Origin: Siphonodentalium dalli
Lineage: Eukaryota > Mollusca > Scaphopoda > Gadilida > Siphonodentaliidae
Assembly: GCA_032622095.1 (NCBI GenBank)
Contig: CP136066.1
Span: 5,231,784 to 5,295,783 of the forward strand
Direction of reading: 5' to 3'
DNA length: 64,000 bases
Shown: positions 10,392 to 19,915 of the stretch, piece after piece
Layout of the letters: the number at the start of each line of letters is the position of its first letter
Numbering within the stretch: position 1 is the stretch's first letter
The notes under the pieces: model-generated
Told to the model about the DNA's origin: nothing
Database searches by the model: none
What the model saw: only the letters and a program-made list of their open reading frames with translations
Position numbers and translations under genes: made by a program

Positions 10392-10772
10392 TTAATCAAA
10401 TATATCGAGAGATCGTTTTGATTTCTTTACATGCGTTTTAATTGACTTACTTCTAACTCGTTCGCGAGAAGAATGATTTTTCAAAGGTCGCGATGATCTA
10501 TTTATGCCATTAGGTGTTGATATTTTCTTTATTGTTTCCCTTCCAAAAGATTTCAATGCTTCTTTACCTTGTTTCAAAAATACTTCTTTTGGACTTTTAC
10601 CATGATGAATGATATCTTCGACTGCAGCAAGTCCATGCTTGAATACTTGTTGTTTAGCAATCTGACCACTAGGTTTTAGAAACGGTATTACTGTTCTCAT
10701 TGCAGATTTGAATAGTGAACCAATTCCATTTCCATACTGTCTAGATACGCCTCTATGCACGGGAATCATCAT
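10392..10772 (-). CDS. basic core-like protein (126 aa)
   Basis: A small, very basic protein with a conserved N-terminal segment, YGNGIGSLFKSAMRTVIPFL, followed by a KQQVFKHGLAAVEDIIHHGK helix and a Lys/Arg/Ser-rich tail. Proteins of this shape are found between the penton-like and major capsid genes of Polintons and are thought to be virion core or minor capsid components, by analogy with adenovirus pX/pVI. Its start codon overlaps the stop of the upstream gene (ATGA-type overlap at 10769-10772). The exact virion role is inference. Confidence 0.7.
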   Translation of the reverse strand: MMIPVHRGVSRQYGNGIGSLFKSAMRTVIPFLKPSGQIAKQQVFKHGLAAVEDIIHHGKSPKEVFLKQGKEALKSFGRETIKKISTPNGINRSSRPLKNHSSRERVRSKSIKTHVKKSKRSLDIFD

Positions 10773-11617
10773 AAATACAAATTACTTCGGCGTCGGAATT
10801 GCAACTTTACCATAGACTTTCCACCAATAAACTGAATTGGTTTCCCAGTATCACCAGTTATATACACATTTATGGTATCAAAGCTAGACTTTGATACTGG
10901 TACATAATGTAAGTTTTTGAATTCATGCCTAATATGTTTACCATCATGTATTCTTTTACTCTCGAATGATGTCACTCGTAATATCGGTGCTTCAACATCA
11001 CTAAAAATTGTATGATCAGCAATGTCAGAATAAACAAACAATTGATTATGCTCCGCATTTAAATCAACTCCATATGGAAATGTTATCGAAGGAGTAGCAA
11101 ATGTGACAGTGTTTGATTCTGTTCTGTAACCAAGTTTATCCAAAAGAGCTCTGGGGAGTACAAGACCTACTTTGGTATAACTATTGGTTGAAATTTTAAC
11201 TCGTTGTTGTGCTTTGGAATATCCGATTTCGAATTCCAGTTCTGGAATCATTCTGCTTACTGTACTATCAAGTACACCTTGAATTGTATCTGTCAAATGT
11301 GATCCACCAGAATATGCTCCTTCTGGTATTTTTAATTCTATACCATTTTCTGGTTTTGAAATTACTACATCACTCATTGGTATCTTATTCAAATATTGTA
11401 AAATTCTTGGAACAGAAGTTTTTATTTTTATTTTGCAGGCATCTCCAATAATGTTGTATGTTTCTGATGGTACAATTAGTTCAACCATTGCAACTTCCCA
11501 AAGCTCTTTATCAATATGTATGGTTTTTGGTAATTTCACTGTGAAACAACATTGTGAGTTGGCTGGGTAAAGTGACATTGAACTATCACTCATGAGAGTT
11601 ATGTAGAATGAATTCAT
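10769..11617 (-). CDS. minor capsid (penton-like, single jelly-roll) protein (282 aa)
   Basis: Pentameric vertex protein of Polinton-like viruses. The N-terminus, FYITLMSDSSMSLYPANSQC then FTVKLPKTI and a W-E-V-A-M-V-E-L block, is the characteristic signature of this family. Length is typical and the frame is intact. It overlaps both neighbours by 4 nt, as do several genes in this block. Confidence 0.85.
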   Translation of the reverse strand: MNSFYITLMSDSSMSLYPANSQCCFTVKLPKTIHIDKELWEVAMVELIVPSETYNIIGDACKIKIKTSVPRILQYLNKIPMSDVVISKPENGIELKIPEGAYSGGSHLTDTIQGVLDSTVSRMIPELEFEIGYSKAQQRVKISTNSYTKVGLVLPRALLDKLGYRTESNTVTFATPSITFPYGVDLNAEHNQLFVYSDIADHTIFSDVEAPILRVTSFESKRIHDGKHIRHEFKNLHYVPVSKSSFDTINVYITGDTGKPIQFIGGKSMVKLQFRRRSNLYL

Positions 11618-11871
11618 TTTTTCTCAGTATTTTTCAATAATTTCAGTCCAGGTGTTGGTAGAATATAACCTAGAGAACTACTTAGAAGAATAAGCCACAA
11701 TTCTTTGTTTGCGCTCTGGATACTAATGTGTACAATATATGTAATTAGTATGATATAAATAATAATTATCTGCGTGAAGTAGGTGACTTGGTTCTTAGAA
11801 ACTTTTTCACCACAGAACTTAAAGTGTGACGGTTCATCGAGATTAATTGAATCTGAATGATTTTCCAACAT
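11614..11871 (-). CDS. small two-helix membrane protein (85 aa)
   Basis: The frame is open from 11937 but the first ATG downstream of the integrase stop (MLENHSDSIN, 11871) is preferred because the longer start overlaps the integrase end. Two hydrophobic segments follow a FCGEKVSKNQVTYFTQ motif: IIIIYIILITYIVHISI and LWLILLSSSLGYILPTP. A protein with this layout lies next to the penton-like gene in many Polintons and is probably a virion or host-membrane protein. No enzymatic function is suggested. Confidence 0.65.
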   Translation of the reverse strand: MLENHSDSINLDEPSHFKFCGEKVSKNQVTYFTQIIIIYIILITYIVHISIQSANKELWLILLSSSLGYILPTPGLKLLKNTEKK

Positions 11872-11884
11872 GGTAAATTCTGTT

Positions 11885-12969
11885 TTATACCAAATTTGAA
11901 GCTGGGATCCAACTGTCAAACTTTTTTGGATATCCAAGCCAATGAACTTTAATTTCTTTTACTTTTTTACCACCCACTCTTCTCGTTCTTTTATCAATAA
12001 CTGATTCTATTTCATACACCTTACTGTCTTTTATATGCTGGATTTCATGTTTGTAAAATGATCCAGCAATCACTTCACCATCAAGATCAGAAACTTTGTA
12101 TGTTACTGGATTAGTTTTACAAATTTTATCAACTTTGAAAATTTCACGAGTCCAGTTTGGTAAATAACCCTTTTCAAATGTTCTTTTGGTTTTGTTGATA
12201 CGAACCAAGTCACCCACTTTCAGTGTAGATTTTCCTTTTTTATTCCCTGTTCCATATAGATTTTTGGAAATTTCAGCTTCAGTTTCAAAGTAACTGCCGA
12301 CGGTTTCGATTTTATGCTGCGGTGATAACTATTGTTGTAAGAATCGACTAGGGGCTGTAAAACATCAATATATCTTGAAGTTTTATTGTGTGTGAAATAC
12401 TTCCACATACGAGTTTTTAAAGTTCTTTGAAATCGTTCGACAATACTTGCTTTAGTCTCTGGATTCTCAGTTGTGAAGAAATGAATGTTTTCTGATCGCA
12501 GAAATTTCAAAAACTTTTCATTTTTGAATTCAGAACCTTTATCAGCTTGAAACGATTTTGGTTTACGTTTTGAAGATTTCAAAATTTTCCTGAATGATTC
12601 GATCAAAGTTTGTCCAGATTTATCGTGGATTGGCACTACCCACGCAAATTTTGAAAAAACGTCTATCACACACAACATATATCTGTAATTATCATTATGT
12701 TTTTTCAAATTCTGAAGATCAGCTAAATCTGCCTGCCATTGAATATCAATCCCAGCCACAATAGTCTTTCTACGTTGGAATTTTCGAATTATTGGCTTGT
12801 GTAAAGTATATGTCGACTGACCTTGCAACCATTTCTTCACATCTATGAGTTTAATTTTTTTATTTTGCTTTTTCGCTTCATCAAAAAGCTTCTTTACACC
12901 GCCATAACTTCCAACTTTCTTCGGATTATAGAAAATTTTAGATAACTGCTCATCTAGTATGGATCCCAT
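11885..12969 (-). pseudogene. INT: retroviral-type (rve) integrase with chromodomain, frame-broken
   Basis: Integrase that joins Polinton ends to 6-bp staggered target sites. The first piece (12220-12969) carries the catalytic core with D81 (WQADLADL), D143 (QADKGSEF) and E178 (ASIVERFQ), 34 residues between the last two. The second piece (11885 to about 12243) carries an SH3-like VGDLVRI segment and a chromodomain (YEIESVIDKRTRR, VHWLGYPKKFDSW), expected to bind histone tails and guide insertion. The frame changes at a run of six T on the plus strand (12236-12241), displaced as if one base were missing. A homopolymer error in the assembly would look the same as a real mutation. The 5' end overlaps the upstream gene by 16 nt. 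Confidence 0.88.
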
Positions 12970-13694
12970 TGTGTTTTTTCTGTTTTAATACCCTTTGGTG
13001 TCAACCTATCTGCTATTTTAGTTTTTGAATGTCTTGCTTTTATACCTTTCATTGGTGTGAATCGTTGAGAATCATATCGTTTTGGTGTTATGCTTTGTAC
13101 CGGAGTTTCAAAATCATCATCTGAATCATCTTTCAAATGTTTTTTAATCCAAAGCCAGCGGTTTCTATTCCCTACAAAATCTTGAGGTACATTAAGCTCG
13201 CTCAATCCGTGTGAAAAGGTTTGCCAACCTGTTGGTTCGAAACCTTTTCTTTGTCGTACAATATCATTGAGGAGATCAACAATATTTGATCCTCTAATAA
13301 CTTTCTCACCATATTTTAATTGTCCATGTTCATCAAACTTCATTTGTGGATGTTTTGAAATCAATTGTAAAAGTTGTTCAGCTTTTTTTCTCATCTTTAA
13401 CGGAATACTTTCTATCACATCCCTATGATGATGATTAAATGGTTGTTCTGTTTTCGGGGTTGAAATAGCTCTAACTGATTTTTGAGAAGTTTTCAACTTG
13501 TGCAAAGTTGTACCATATAATTGAACCTTCTCAGATTCTGACAAATTTTGATCAGAAACTGAATTCAATTCTCTGCTTAGTTTTGAAATATTCGTAATTT
13601 CAGGATTAGGTGGTAATTTCGGAATAGTTAGACTCACTCTCCATTTTTTAATGTCATCCAACATTTTGAAGGGAACAGCGACCATTTTCTTCAT
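12954..13694 (-). CDS. conserved Polinton protein of unknown function (246 aa)
   Basis: Intact frame. The central region contains GSNIVDLLNDIVRQRK followed by GWQTFSHGLSELNVPQDFVG, a signature that recurs in Polinton genomes upstream of the integrase but has no assigned function. N- and C-terminal parts are basic and low in hydrophobic residues; several TPK/TPM sites sit in the tail. It ends inside the integrase start, suggesting tight packing. Confidence 0.65.
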   Translation of the reverse strand: MKKMVAVPFKMLDDIKKWRVSLTIPKLPPNPEITNISKLSRELNSVSDQNLSESEKVQLYGTTLHKLKTSQKSVRAISTPKTEQPFNHHHRDVIESIPLKMRKKAEQLLQLISKHPQMKFDEHGQLKYGEKVIRGSNIVDLLNDIVRQRKGFEPTGWQTFSHGLSELNVPQDFVGNRNRWLWIKKHLKDDSDDDFETPVQSITPKRYDSQRFTPMKGIKARHSKTKIADRLTPKGIKTEKTQWDPY

Positions 13695-13696
13695 GT

Positions 13697-14038
13697 TTAA
13701 CCGCGAAGTATTCCAGCGAGTGCTTTACCAAGCAACGGTGCTAGCATAAGAAGTGGTAAAAAACCTCCTTTCTGATTTAAAATTTGTTTTTTTCGTTTCA
13801 AAGATGTTGATTTACTTGCAAGTTCTCTGAGATGTCTACACCTCGGACGAAGTTTGCGCTTCTGAGCTTCTGTTAGTTTTACATTGCCTTTTAAAATATT
13901 TTTACAGCATTCTGACATGCAATCAATCACTCTCTTTGGGGCATCTTTTATCATGTTTTTCCGAAAATGAGTTGGTCCCTGATTCATAGCCATTTCAAAA
14001 CTACCATATTTTTTAATCAGTGGAGTTTTTTTCGCCAT
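13697..14038 (-). CDS. small basic Polinton protein with hydrophobic tail (113 aa)
   Basis: Intact. It has a cysteine-rich segment (VIDCMSECCKNILKG), then LTEAQKRKLRPRCRHLREL, a KRKKQIL stretch, GGF and a hydrophobic C-terminus (LPLLMLAPLLGKALAGIL). This pattern is frequent in Polintons and may be a minor capsid or membrane-lytic component; that role is inference. It shares the helix-KKxIL-GGFL layout with the next gene, so the two may be paralogues. Its stop is 2 bp from the next start. Confidence 0.65.
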   Translation of the reverse strand: MAKKTPLIKKYGSFEMAMNQGPTHFRKNMIKDAPKRVIDCMSECCKNILKGNVKLTEAQKRKLRPRCRHLRELASKSTSLKRKKQILNQKGGFLPLLMLAPLLGKALAGILRG

Positions 14039-14074
14039 CTTTACTCTTCAACAGTTGAATGTCAAATGACTGAA

Positions 14075-14680
14075 TTACTTTTTACTTTTACGTTTATTAA
14101 AATTACGATCAAATGCCATCAAAGCTAATTTCGATGGGCTTGAAAGATTCATCATTTTTGAGTATCGTTGAACCAACGGGTAATGTTCTGCTTCTTGAAT
14201 TGATGGAATTGGTTGCGGACCATTATCGTTGAGTGGTTGAAATCTAGCAAATGTAGAATTTAATCCAGTAGAATTTACTCTAGCTGGAGTAGTTCGCTGT
14301 GCACTTGTAGAATTTATTCTGACTGGACTAGCTCGCTGTGCAATCGTAGAATTTACTCTGACTGGACTAGCTCGCTGTGCAATCGTAGAATTTACTCGAG
14401 TAGCATTTACTCTATTTGATCTAACTCGTGCAATTGATTTATTTTCTTTTTGTCTGAGAAGACTTCTGATCAAAACTCCACCGAGAAAACCACCTCCACC
14501 AGTTTTTAAAAGTATTTTCTTTTTTGAATCGATATGAGTTCTACTGTCAGCTATTTTCTTCAGCTCTTTTTTGTGTTTTTGCAGGAATGTTCGTGTCTGC
14601 TTTGGAAGCTTTAAGTGATCATCAAGTATTAATTTAGCGATAGTCGAAAATACACTCAAGACTGCTTCATGCGACTCCAT
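14075..14680 (-). CDS. basic Polinton protein with internal 13-residue repeats (201 aa)
   Basis: The frame is open from 14710; ATG 14680 (MESHEAVLS) is preferred by similarity to the paralogous gene. Residues of the N-terminal third mirror the 113-aa neighbour: a L-P-K-Q-T-R-T-F-L-Q-K helix, then KKKILLKTGGGGFLGG. The middle has four imperfect repeats of R-V/I-N-S-T-x-A-Q-R-x-x-P, encoded by a 42-45-bp tandem repeat. The C-terminus is basic. Function unknown; the repeats may expand and contract. Confidence 0.6.
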   Translation of the reverse strand: MESHEAVLSVFSTIAKLILDDHLKLPKQTRTFLQKHKKELKKIADSRTHIDSKKKILLKTGGGGFLGGVLIRSLLRQKENKSIARVRSNRVNATRVNSTIAQRASPVRVNSTIAQRASPVRINSTSAQRTTPARVNSTGLNSTFARFQPLNDNGPQPIPSIQEAEHYPLVQRYSKMMNLSSPSKLALMAFDRNFNKRKSKK

Positions 14681-14716
14681 GATTGGAAATGAAATATTAT
14701 GTTGATACACTTATCT

Positions 14717-15333
14717 TTATACCGATGAATATATTACCGCACCTGGATCGTCATTTGTGAGCCACCGATTGAAAATATCAGTTCTAAGTCTCAACGATTT
14801 ATCCGTTTTAGGGTGAAAATCGAGTAGTAAATAACCATGATTGGTTGAAGTTGCATCATCATATGCCTGATTTTTATTTAGCCTTTATCACGCACACTTT
14901 GAAATAATACCATGTAATGTGTATTCAAACTCAAAGTTCTACTCGCTTTAGATTTCTGAAACATGTTTTGGGTTATGTAAATAACAGACGTATTTCTGTG
15001 ATGTCCTTTTCTTGTAAACCACAACATAATTTGTTCTTCATCTTTATCACCTAGCATGTCATCACAAACGATGAGGTGCGGTAAGTCTGTGTCATCGACA
15101 AGTTCATTGTCATCATCCGGTATTCCATTTATAAATTGAATATTGTGAAATTCTTGCATCTGACTATAGGTATTTTGCCATTCTTTGTAACACCAAACGA
15201 CTTTGTATGGAACAGGATTGAACAAGTCATCTTTATATTCGATTAATTTCTTAACAAAATCTGTTTTACCACAACCACTTGGTCCAGATATGAAAATGTT
15301 ACAGGGATGTTTGAACAACAATGATTCGTCCAT
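14717..15333 (-). pseudogene. ATP: A32/FtsK-HerA-type genome-packaging ATPase, internally deleted
   Basis: ATPase that would pump the genome into capsids. From the start at 15333 (MDESLLFKH) it shows Walker A GPSGCGKT (residues 17-24), Walker B LIVCDD (to D92) and the sensor-like VIYITQN. After QSVRDKG the frame stops at 14878-14880. A recognisable C-terminal segment (AYDDATSTNHGYLLLDFHPK, then the LRTDIF block) follows in another frame down to a TAA at 14717-14719. The stretch usually found between these parts is missing, so a deletion with frame change near 14875-14885 is the simplest reading. The alternative longer start at 15387 overlaps the upstream gene. Confidence 0.85.
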
Positions 15334-15364
15334 CTTTACCCTAAGACAGATCATGTAAGACTGA

Positions 15365-15964
15365 TTAGGATTGTTCGGAATCAACATTTTTTATTTTTAA
15401 TGAAGAATCACCATAACTCCATACTATTCCAAATGTCCATACGAGTTCATAATCTAAATCTGAAACAGGTCTAGTGTTTTTTACAATATAATCCAAAGAC
15501 ACTTTTTCTTCAAATAACTTTTCAACAGTGAAAATTGTACATGGTTCTCGGAGAATAATGTATCCATATATTCTCGTCACCTCTTCGAATTTCAAAGTGT
15601 TTTCATTGAGAATCCTGTCTTGATATTCAGCAAAGCGAGTAAAATTATTTCCAACTAATTCACGAATTGCGTTTATTTCGTGTTTAGGAACACCATGAAA
15701 TATCCAATAATCTGAAAACATTTGATCCAATATATCCATTAAGAAATCAGTTTCAAATTCTGATCTCTCAATCAAACATCTCAGTCGACTCTGTCCCTCA
15801 GAGAAATGTCCGTTCAGCAAAGTCTCCATTATAATTCTACTTTCCCTCAAAAACCAAGCTTGCTTAAGTTCTTGATTGATTTCTTGATCCATTTTTGACA
15901 TTCTGATCAAATTATTATAAATTTTCAAAAGCATCTCTGCTGGTAACACATCAATTCCATCCAT
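15365..15964 (-). CDS. unknown helical protein with F-box-like N-terminus (199 aa)
   Basis: The frame is open from 16039 but the first part lies under the end of the polymerase, so ATG 15964 (MDGIDVLPAEM) is chosen. Residues 5-17 read DVLPAEMLLKIYN, close to the start of an F-box (LPxE-hydrophobic-hydrophobic-x-I), the motif that docks proteins onto Skp1 of SCF ubiquitin ligases. The rest is predicted helical and acidic with no other motif recognised. The similarity is short and could be chance. Position between polymerase and ATPase is unusual for known Polinton genes. Confidence 0.5.
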   Translation of the reverse strand: MDGIDVLPAEMLLKIYNNLIRMSKMDQEINQELKQAWFLRESRIIMETLLNGHFSEGQSRLRCLIERSEFETDFLMDILDQMFSDYWIFHGVPKHEINAIRELVGNNFTRFAEYQDRILNENTLKFEEVTRIYGYIILREPCTIFTVEKLFEEKVSLDYIVKNTRPVSDLDYELVWTFGIVWSYGDSSLKIKNVDSEQS

Positions 15965-18900
15965 AAGGAATTGTGTTGTATTCACCCACAACAAGTCGTT
16001 TGGTGTACACAGATCGGAATGTTTTTGTTTGCTCTTCACTAATTACTTCTCGGTTCTTTGTGCGTTTAATTCTGCATGGATAGTTTATGACACGTTGAAA
16101 ATTTAACCGGTCGTTAACACATTCAACGATTGAATGAAAATTTATTTGCTCTTTAGTTTTATAATCCAGAGTGATGCCCTTGACCTTGCATACAGATTTT
16201 ATGACATCATCTTTCATGTACTGATATCCATAATTTTTCGGTCCTAACCCTACAAATTTCATGATTTTAGCATCTGGATGCTCATCAGTCCATTTACCAA
16301 GGTAGCTGTCTTCGGTTTTGATATTTTCTTTTTCTGGATCGAAAATATACATGCAGCTATCAGTGTCGAAATACAACACCCTATCTTGGAGTTTTTCTAA
16401 AACTTTATACAACTCCAAGCGTGCATATGCTGTGACAAATGATGCAACAACTACATTGGCAGATGGATGTGGTTCTATAATATCGGTTTTATTTTCATAG
16501 CTGAATAATATGAATTTATCCTGTTCAAAAATTTCAACGGCTTTGACGGTGATATTTTTATCAGTTAATAGTTCAAAATATCTGGATGGTTCTGATATAT
16601 ATTCAGTTTTAGTAAGAATATTATTTTGTGCATTTTTTCCCCATATGGAATTTATCATTAATTTTGCGCACTGACGGAGTCCTGGTTTTTTTTCGATTTT
16701 TTCTTTTTCAAGTTTTATACCTTCAACCTCATAATAATCTTTAATGTATTTATCTTTATCTTCTTCACTTTTAACAGAATTTGGATATCCACTTGCTTCT
16801 TGTTTAATTTTGAGGTATTTATCAATGTAATCCCTGTATACTTTGTCCGACCACTCAGTCCAATGCCAAACTTGATACACTTCCAGAATTTGGTAACCCA
16901 ATTCTATTGCTTTGAATAATTCTACATGTGTCCAAACTCCAACTAAAGCACGCTGTTCGGTTTTATGATTACACTGTCCACTTTCATTTTCTGCACAAGT
17001 TTTACACAATGTATATATCATTTTGTTATTACAGTGGATCGGTAGCACTGGAATGTACAATTTATTTGGAGGTAATACTTTGCATTTAATGAGTCCTTTG
17101 TAAGATTTGATGTCTCCTATTTGTTCCTGACTTAGAATTGTTGGATGACCAAGTGGGTACTCCTTATATTTATTTACACTAGGATACAAACTGCATATAT
17201 CAATATATTTTATTTCCTGTTTGGATGTTGGTTCTATTTCATGATATAATTTTAGAGCATTAGTCCTGCCACCAAATAATGCTTCCCTTGGTTTAATTGG
17301 GTCTTGATGCAAATATAATTGATCCATAGTTTGTTTTAATTTTTTGTCTGCTTTACATTTATTGTCCAGGTCATGTTCCCAGATGCATATTAATTTGCAT
17401 CCCAAGCTTTTGATTTCAGTTTCCGTTTTTATTGTTTTTTCATACAATTCATGCATTGTTATATTACTGTATGGGTTTCGGCGATTTCTATCTGGATAGC
17501 AAGTAGGACAGCCATGAAAAAACACCCATACATTTCATACACTGTGTTTGATTCTGCATGATAACCATCAACAAAATGTGTGCCTATTTTAACTTCACCA
17601 CCATTTAAAGCATGCTTTATGTTTATATTTTGTTTTGTAGCAATGTACTGTAGCCATCGAATTGCTTCCATTGAAAATTTACGCGCTTGTGGATATCCAG
17701 CGTCTGAAATTATACCTAGAGAATTCTCTGGTAATGAATTTTTTCTCCATGCAAGGTTACAGGTTTGAGCTAATGTTATTGCTTCCCGAAATGGATCTAT
17801 TTGATCAGTTTCCATTACACATAGTCTGAATTTGCCACATCCACGTCTTAAAATGTCTACATCTGATTTACAATACTTTTGAATTTCTTTTTGAAAATCA
17901 AAAATATCTTCACCCCTAGCTTCGTACCATTTCAGAAATGAATCTCTATTTTCCTCAGACATGATTTCAGGTTTATAGTATTTGTTGTCTAGATATGGTC
18001 CTACATAATTCTGAAAGTCCTGTGTATTTGCCCAATGTGGAAAATAACCTTTAGCCATTTCTTCAAGTTGGAATGTTTTTGAAAATTTAGATAATGCCAT
18101 AGGGATGAAACTCAATGAATCGATTACTTTAACACCATTGCATTGTAAACTAAGTATTTTGTTGCCATTCATAATAACATGAGGTTTTGAATTTCCATTG
18201 TTCACCAAGTAATGTAAGAGGAACTGACTATCGTAACCTCTTGCATTGTGAACAAAATACATGGTGTACCTTTATGATCGTTGGTGTAAAACAACCATTT
18301 GCAAAATCTGTCCAATACATTCTCTCCTTTAAAAATATATTCTCTGTTTGACAATACAGAATCACATGATATGCATATTTAATCAATGGGTTTACATATA
18401 CAATTTTCACAAGCCGTTTGTGCAACACAAAACTTGGGTATATGAACACCAGTATCTTGTTGACATTCAAAATCAAAAAATATGAATGGTACCTTTACTT
18501 CTTTCTGTGTTTCTCTCTTTTGGTACTGCTGGATATGACATCTGTGATCTGATGCGACAATTTCCTTACAGTATTTGCACTTTGTTCCCGAACATATATG
18601 TCTTTTCTCCTTTCGTATGACGATTTCAACCCCACATTTCTGGCATGTGTGTATCATATCACAAATAGTTTTGTCATGTTTTGGTGATTTTTTTTTCAAA
18701 TGATTGTCGAGACATCGTTTACTTCTAAAAGTCCTCTTACATTTGATGCATTGTATCCATCGTTCAAATGGACATATCTGACCCTCGAAACACCTACACT
18801 TGTATGGACATATATGATCACCTCTGTTGCTCGAACCGACATCACAATGTTCACAGTAATACTCACATCCAAGGAATCCTGTGACAGTTGTGATCACATC

Positions 18901-19764
18901 GTAATGGTTGTCATTGAAATATAGATGGAAAACTTTACTTTCTTTCCCAACTGGTGGTGGTTGAAAAAGAAAGCCTTCGTCAGCAAATTGCTTATGTATG
19001 TTTATAACATACTCAGGATATAGTTGTTCCTGAATAATTTTGTATTCCTCAACCCCGCAACTGGTGTCGTGTGATAACCCCACTTTATCCAACAATGACT
19101 TTGCAGCTTCCCGTTGTGAAGCTCTTGCTGGTCTCGTAATCCGTTTCCATTGTTACTTCCATTCAGTTGTATCTTTTTTGTCAGTATTACACATACCAAC
19201 AACAACAGCCCTCGCAAAATACATGTTATCTTCTGCGTTCTGAATCAGAAGAATACCTTTCTTTACTGTTTTCATTTGATTTTGTTCACCGAATGCTCCA
19301 TAATGTAAGGTATGTCTTGCGGTCCCTGTAGGCATATGCGTGACAGTGATGTCAAATGTCATCTGTCCGTCATGAATTTTGAATTTTGTGTTCGATTGTG
19401 CAACTTTTTCTATGTTGTCAAGCAATAATTCACCCATCAGGTCTTTTGCTTCAGTGAACGGGACGTGAATCCCTAGATCTAACCCTGGATGAAAGATGGA
19501 AATTCTCATTTGATCTTTTGGTCCTGCATCACACTCATCTTTCAAACTGTTCACCAGATCTTTGAAAATTCTGTGAACAGTTTGAAATGGTTGATGGAAT
19601 TCTTGAAATGTGACGTGGAATTTCTTTGATGCTGTTTTAAATTTCCTCGAGTATTTATCGGTCAGATTTTTTATAGTATAATATTTACAGTCATCATCCA
19701 GTCGCACTCTCTTTCTATTATCTCGTTCGCTTTCGCTATCTGAATATGGCACAAGGAGCTTCAT
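15951..19764 (-). pseudogene. POLB: protein-primed family B DNA polymerase, broken by stops and frame changes
   Basis: Replicative polymerase of Polintons, about 1,271 codons in span. Pieces: 19153-19764 (N-terminal domain with FHPGLDLGIHVPF), 18379-19152 (zinc-binding CxxC cluster, then exonuclease motif I FFDFE near 18474), 18265-18378, 17517-18262 (Exo II HNARGYDSQF, Exo III YCKSDVD near 17863) and 15951-17525 (motif A DICSLYPS near 17201, motif B KLMINSIWGKN near 16667, motif C YFDTDS near 16370). In-frame TAA codons occur at 19153-19155 and 18379-18381. Frame changes lie near 18263 and at the run of six A on the plus strand (17517-17522), both displaced as if one base were missing. It starts a few bp from the divergent dyad promoter at 19770-19880. 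Confidence 0.93.
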
Positions 19765-19769
19765 CGTGA

Positions 19770-19880
19770 AATGACGACGTGATGAAAATTCGCGTCGCTT
19801 TTATGCTCTGACGCGGACATGCGCAGTCATCGTCCATGTCAGAGCATAAAAGCGACGTGAATTTTCATCACGTCGTCATT
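19770..19880. promoter_or_regulatory. palindromic divergent promoter between polymerase and zinc-knuckle gene
   Basis: Two 43-bp arms (19770-19812 and 19838-19880) are inverted copies with one mismatch, separated by 25 bp. Each arm carries GACGACGTGATGAAAATTC and a TATA-like CATAAAAGCGACG pointing outward. The polymerase starts at 19764 and the zinc-knuckle gene at 19916, so both could use the same control sites. The arm sequence differs from the accessory module except for the GACGACGT block. Confidence 0.7.
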
Positions 19881-19915
19881 CCACTGACGATTGAATAACA
19901 CACCGAACGCTCACA

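Noticed and set aside
12236-12241. Programmed frameshift in the integrase (and at the polymerase T-run)
   Set aside because: No slippery heptamer with a downstream structure is evident, and other breaks in the same genes are plain stops; decay or homopolymer error is simpler.
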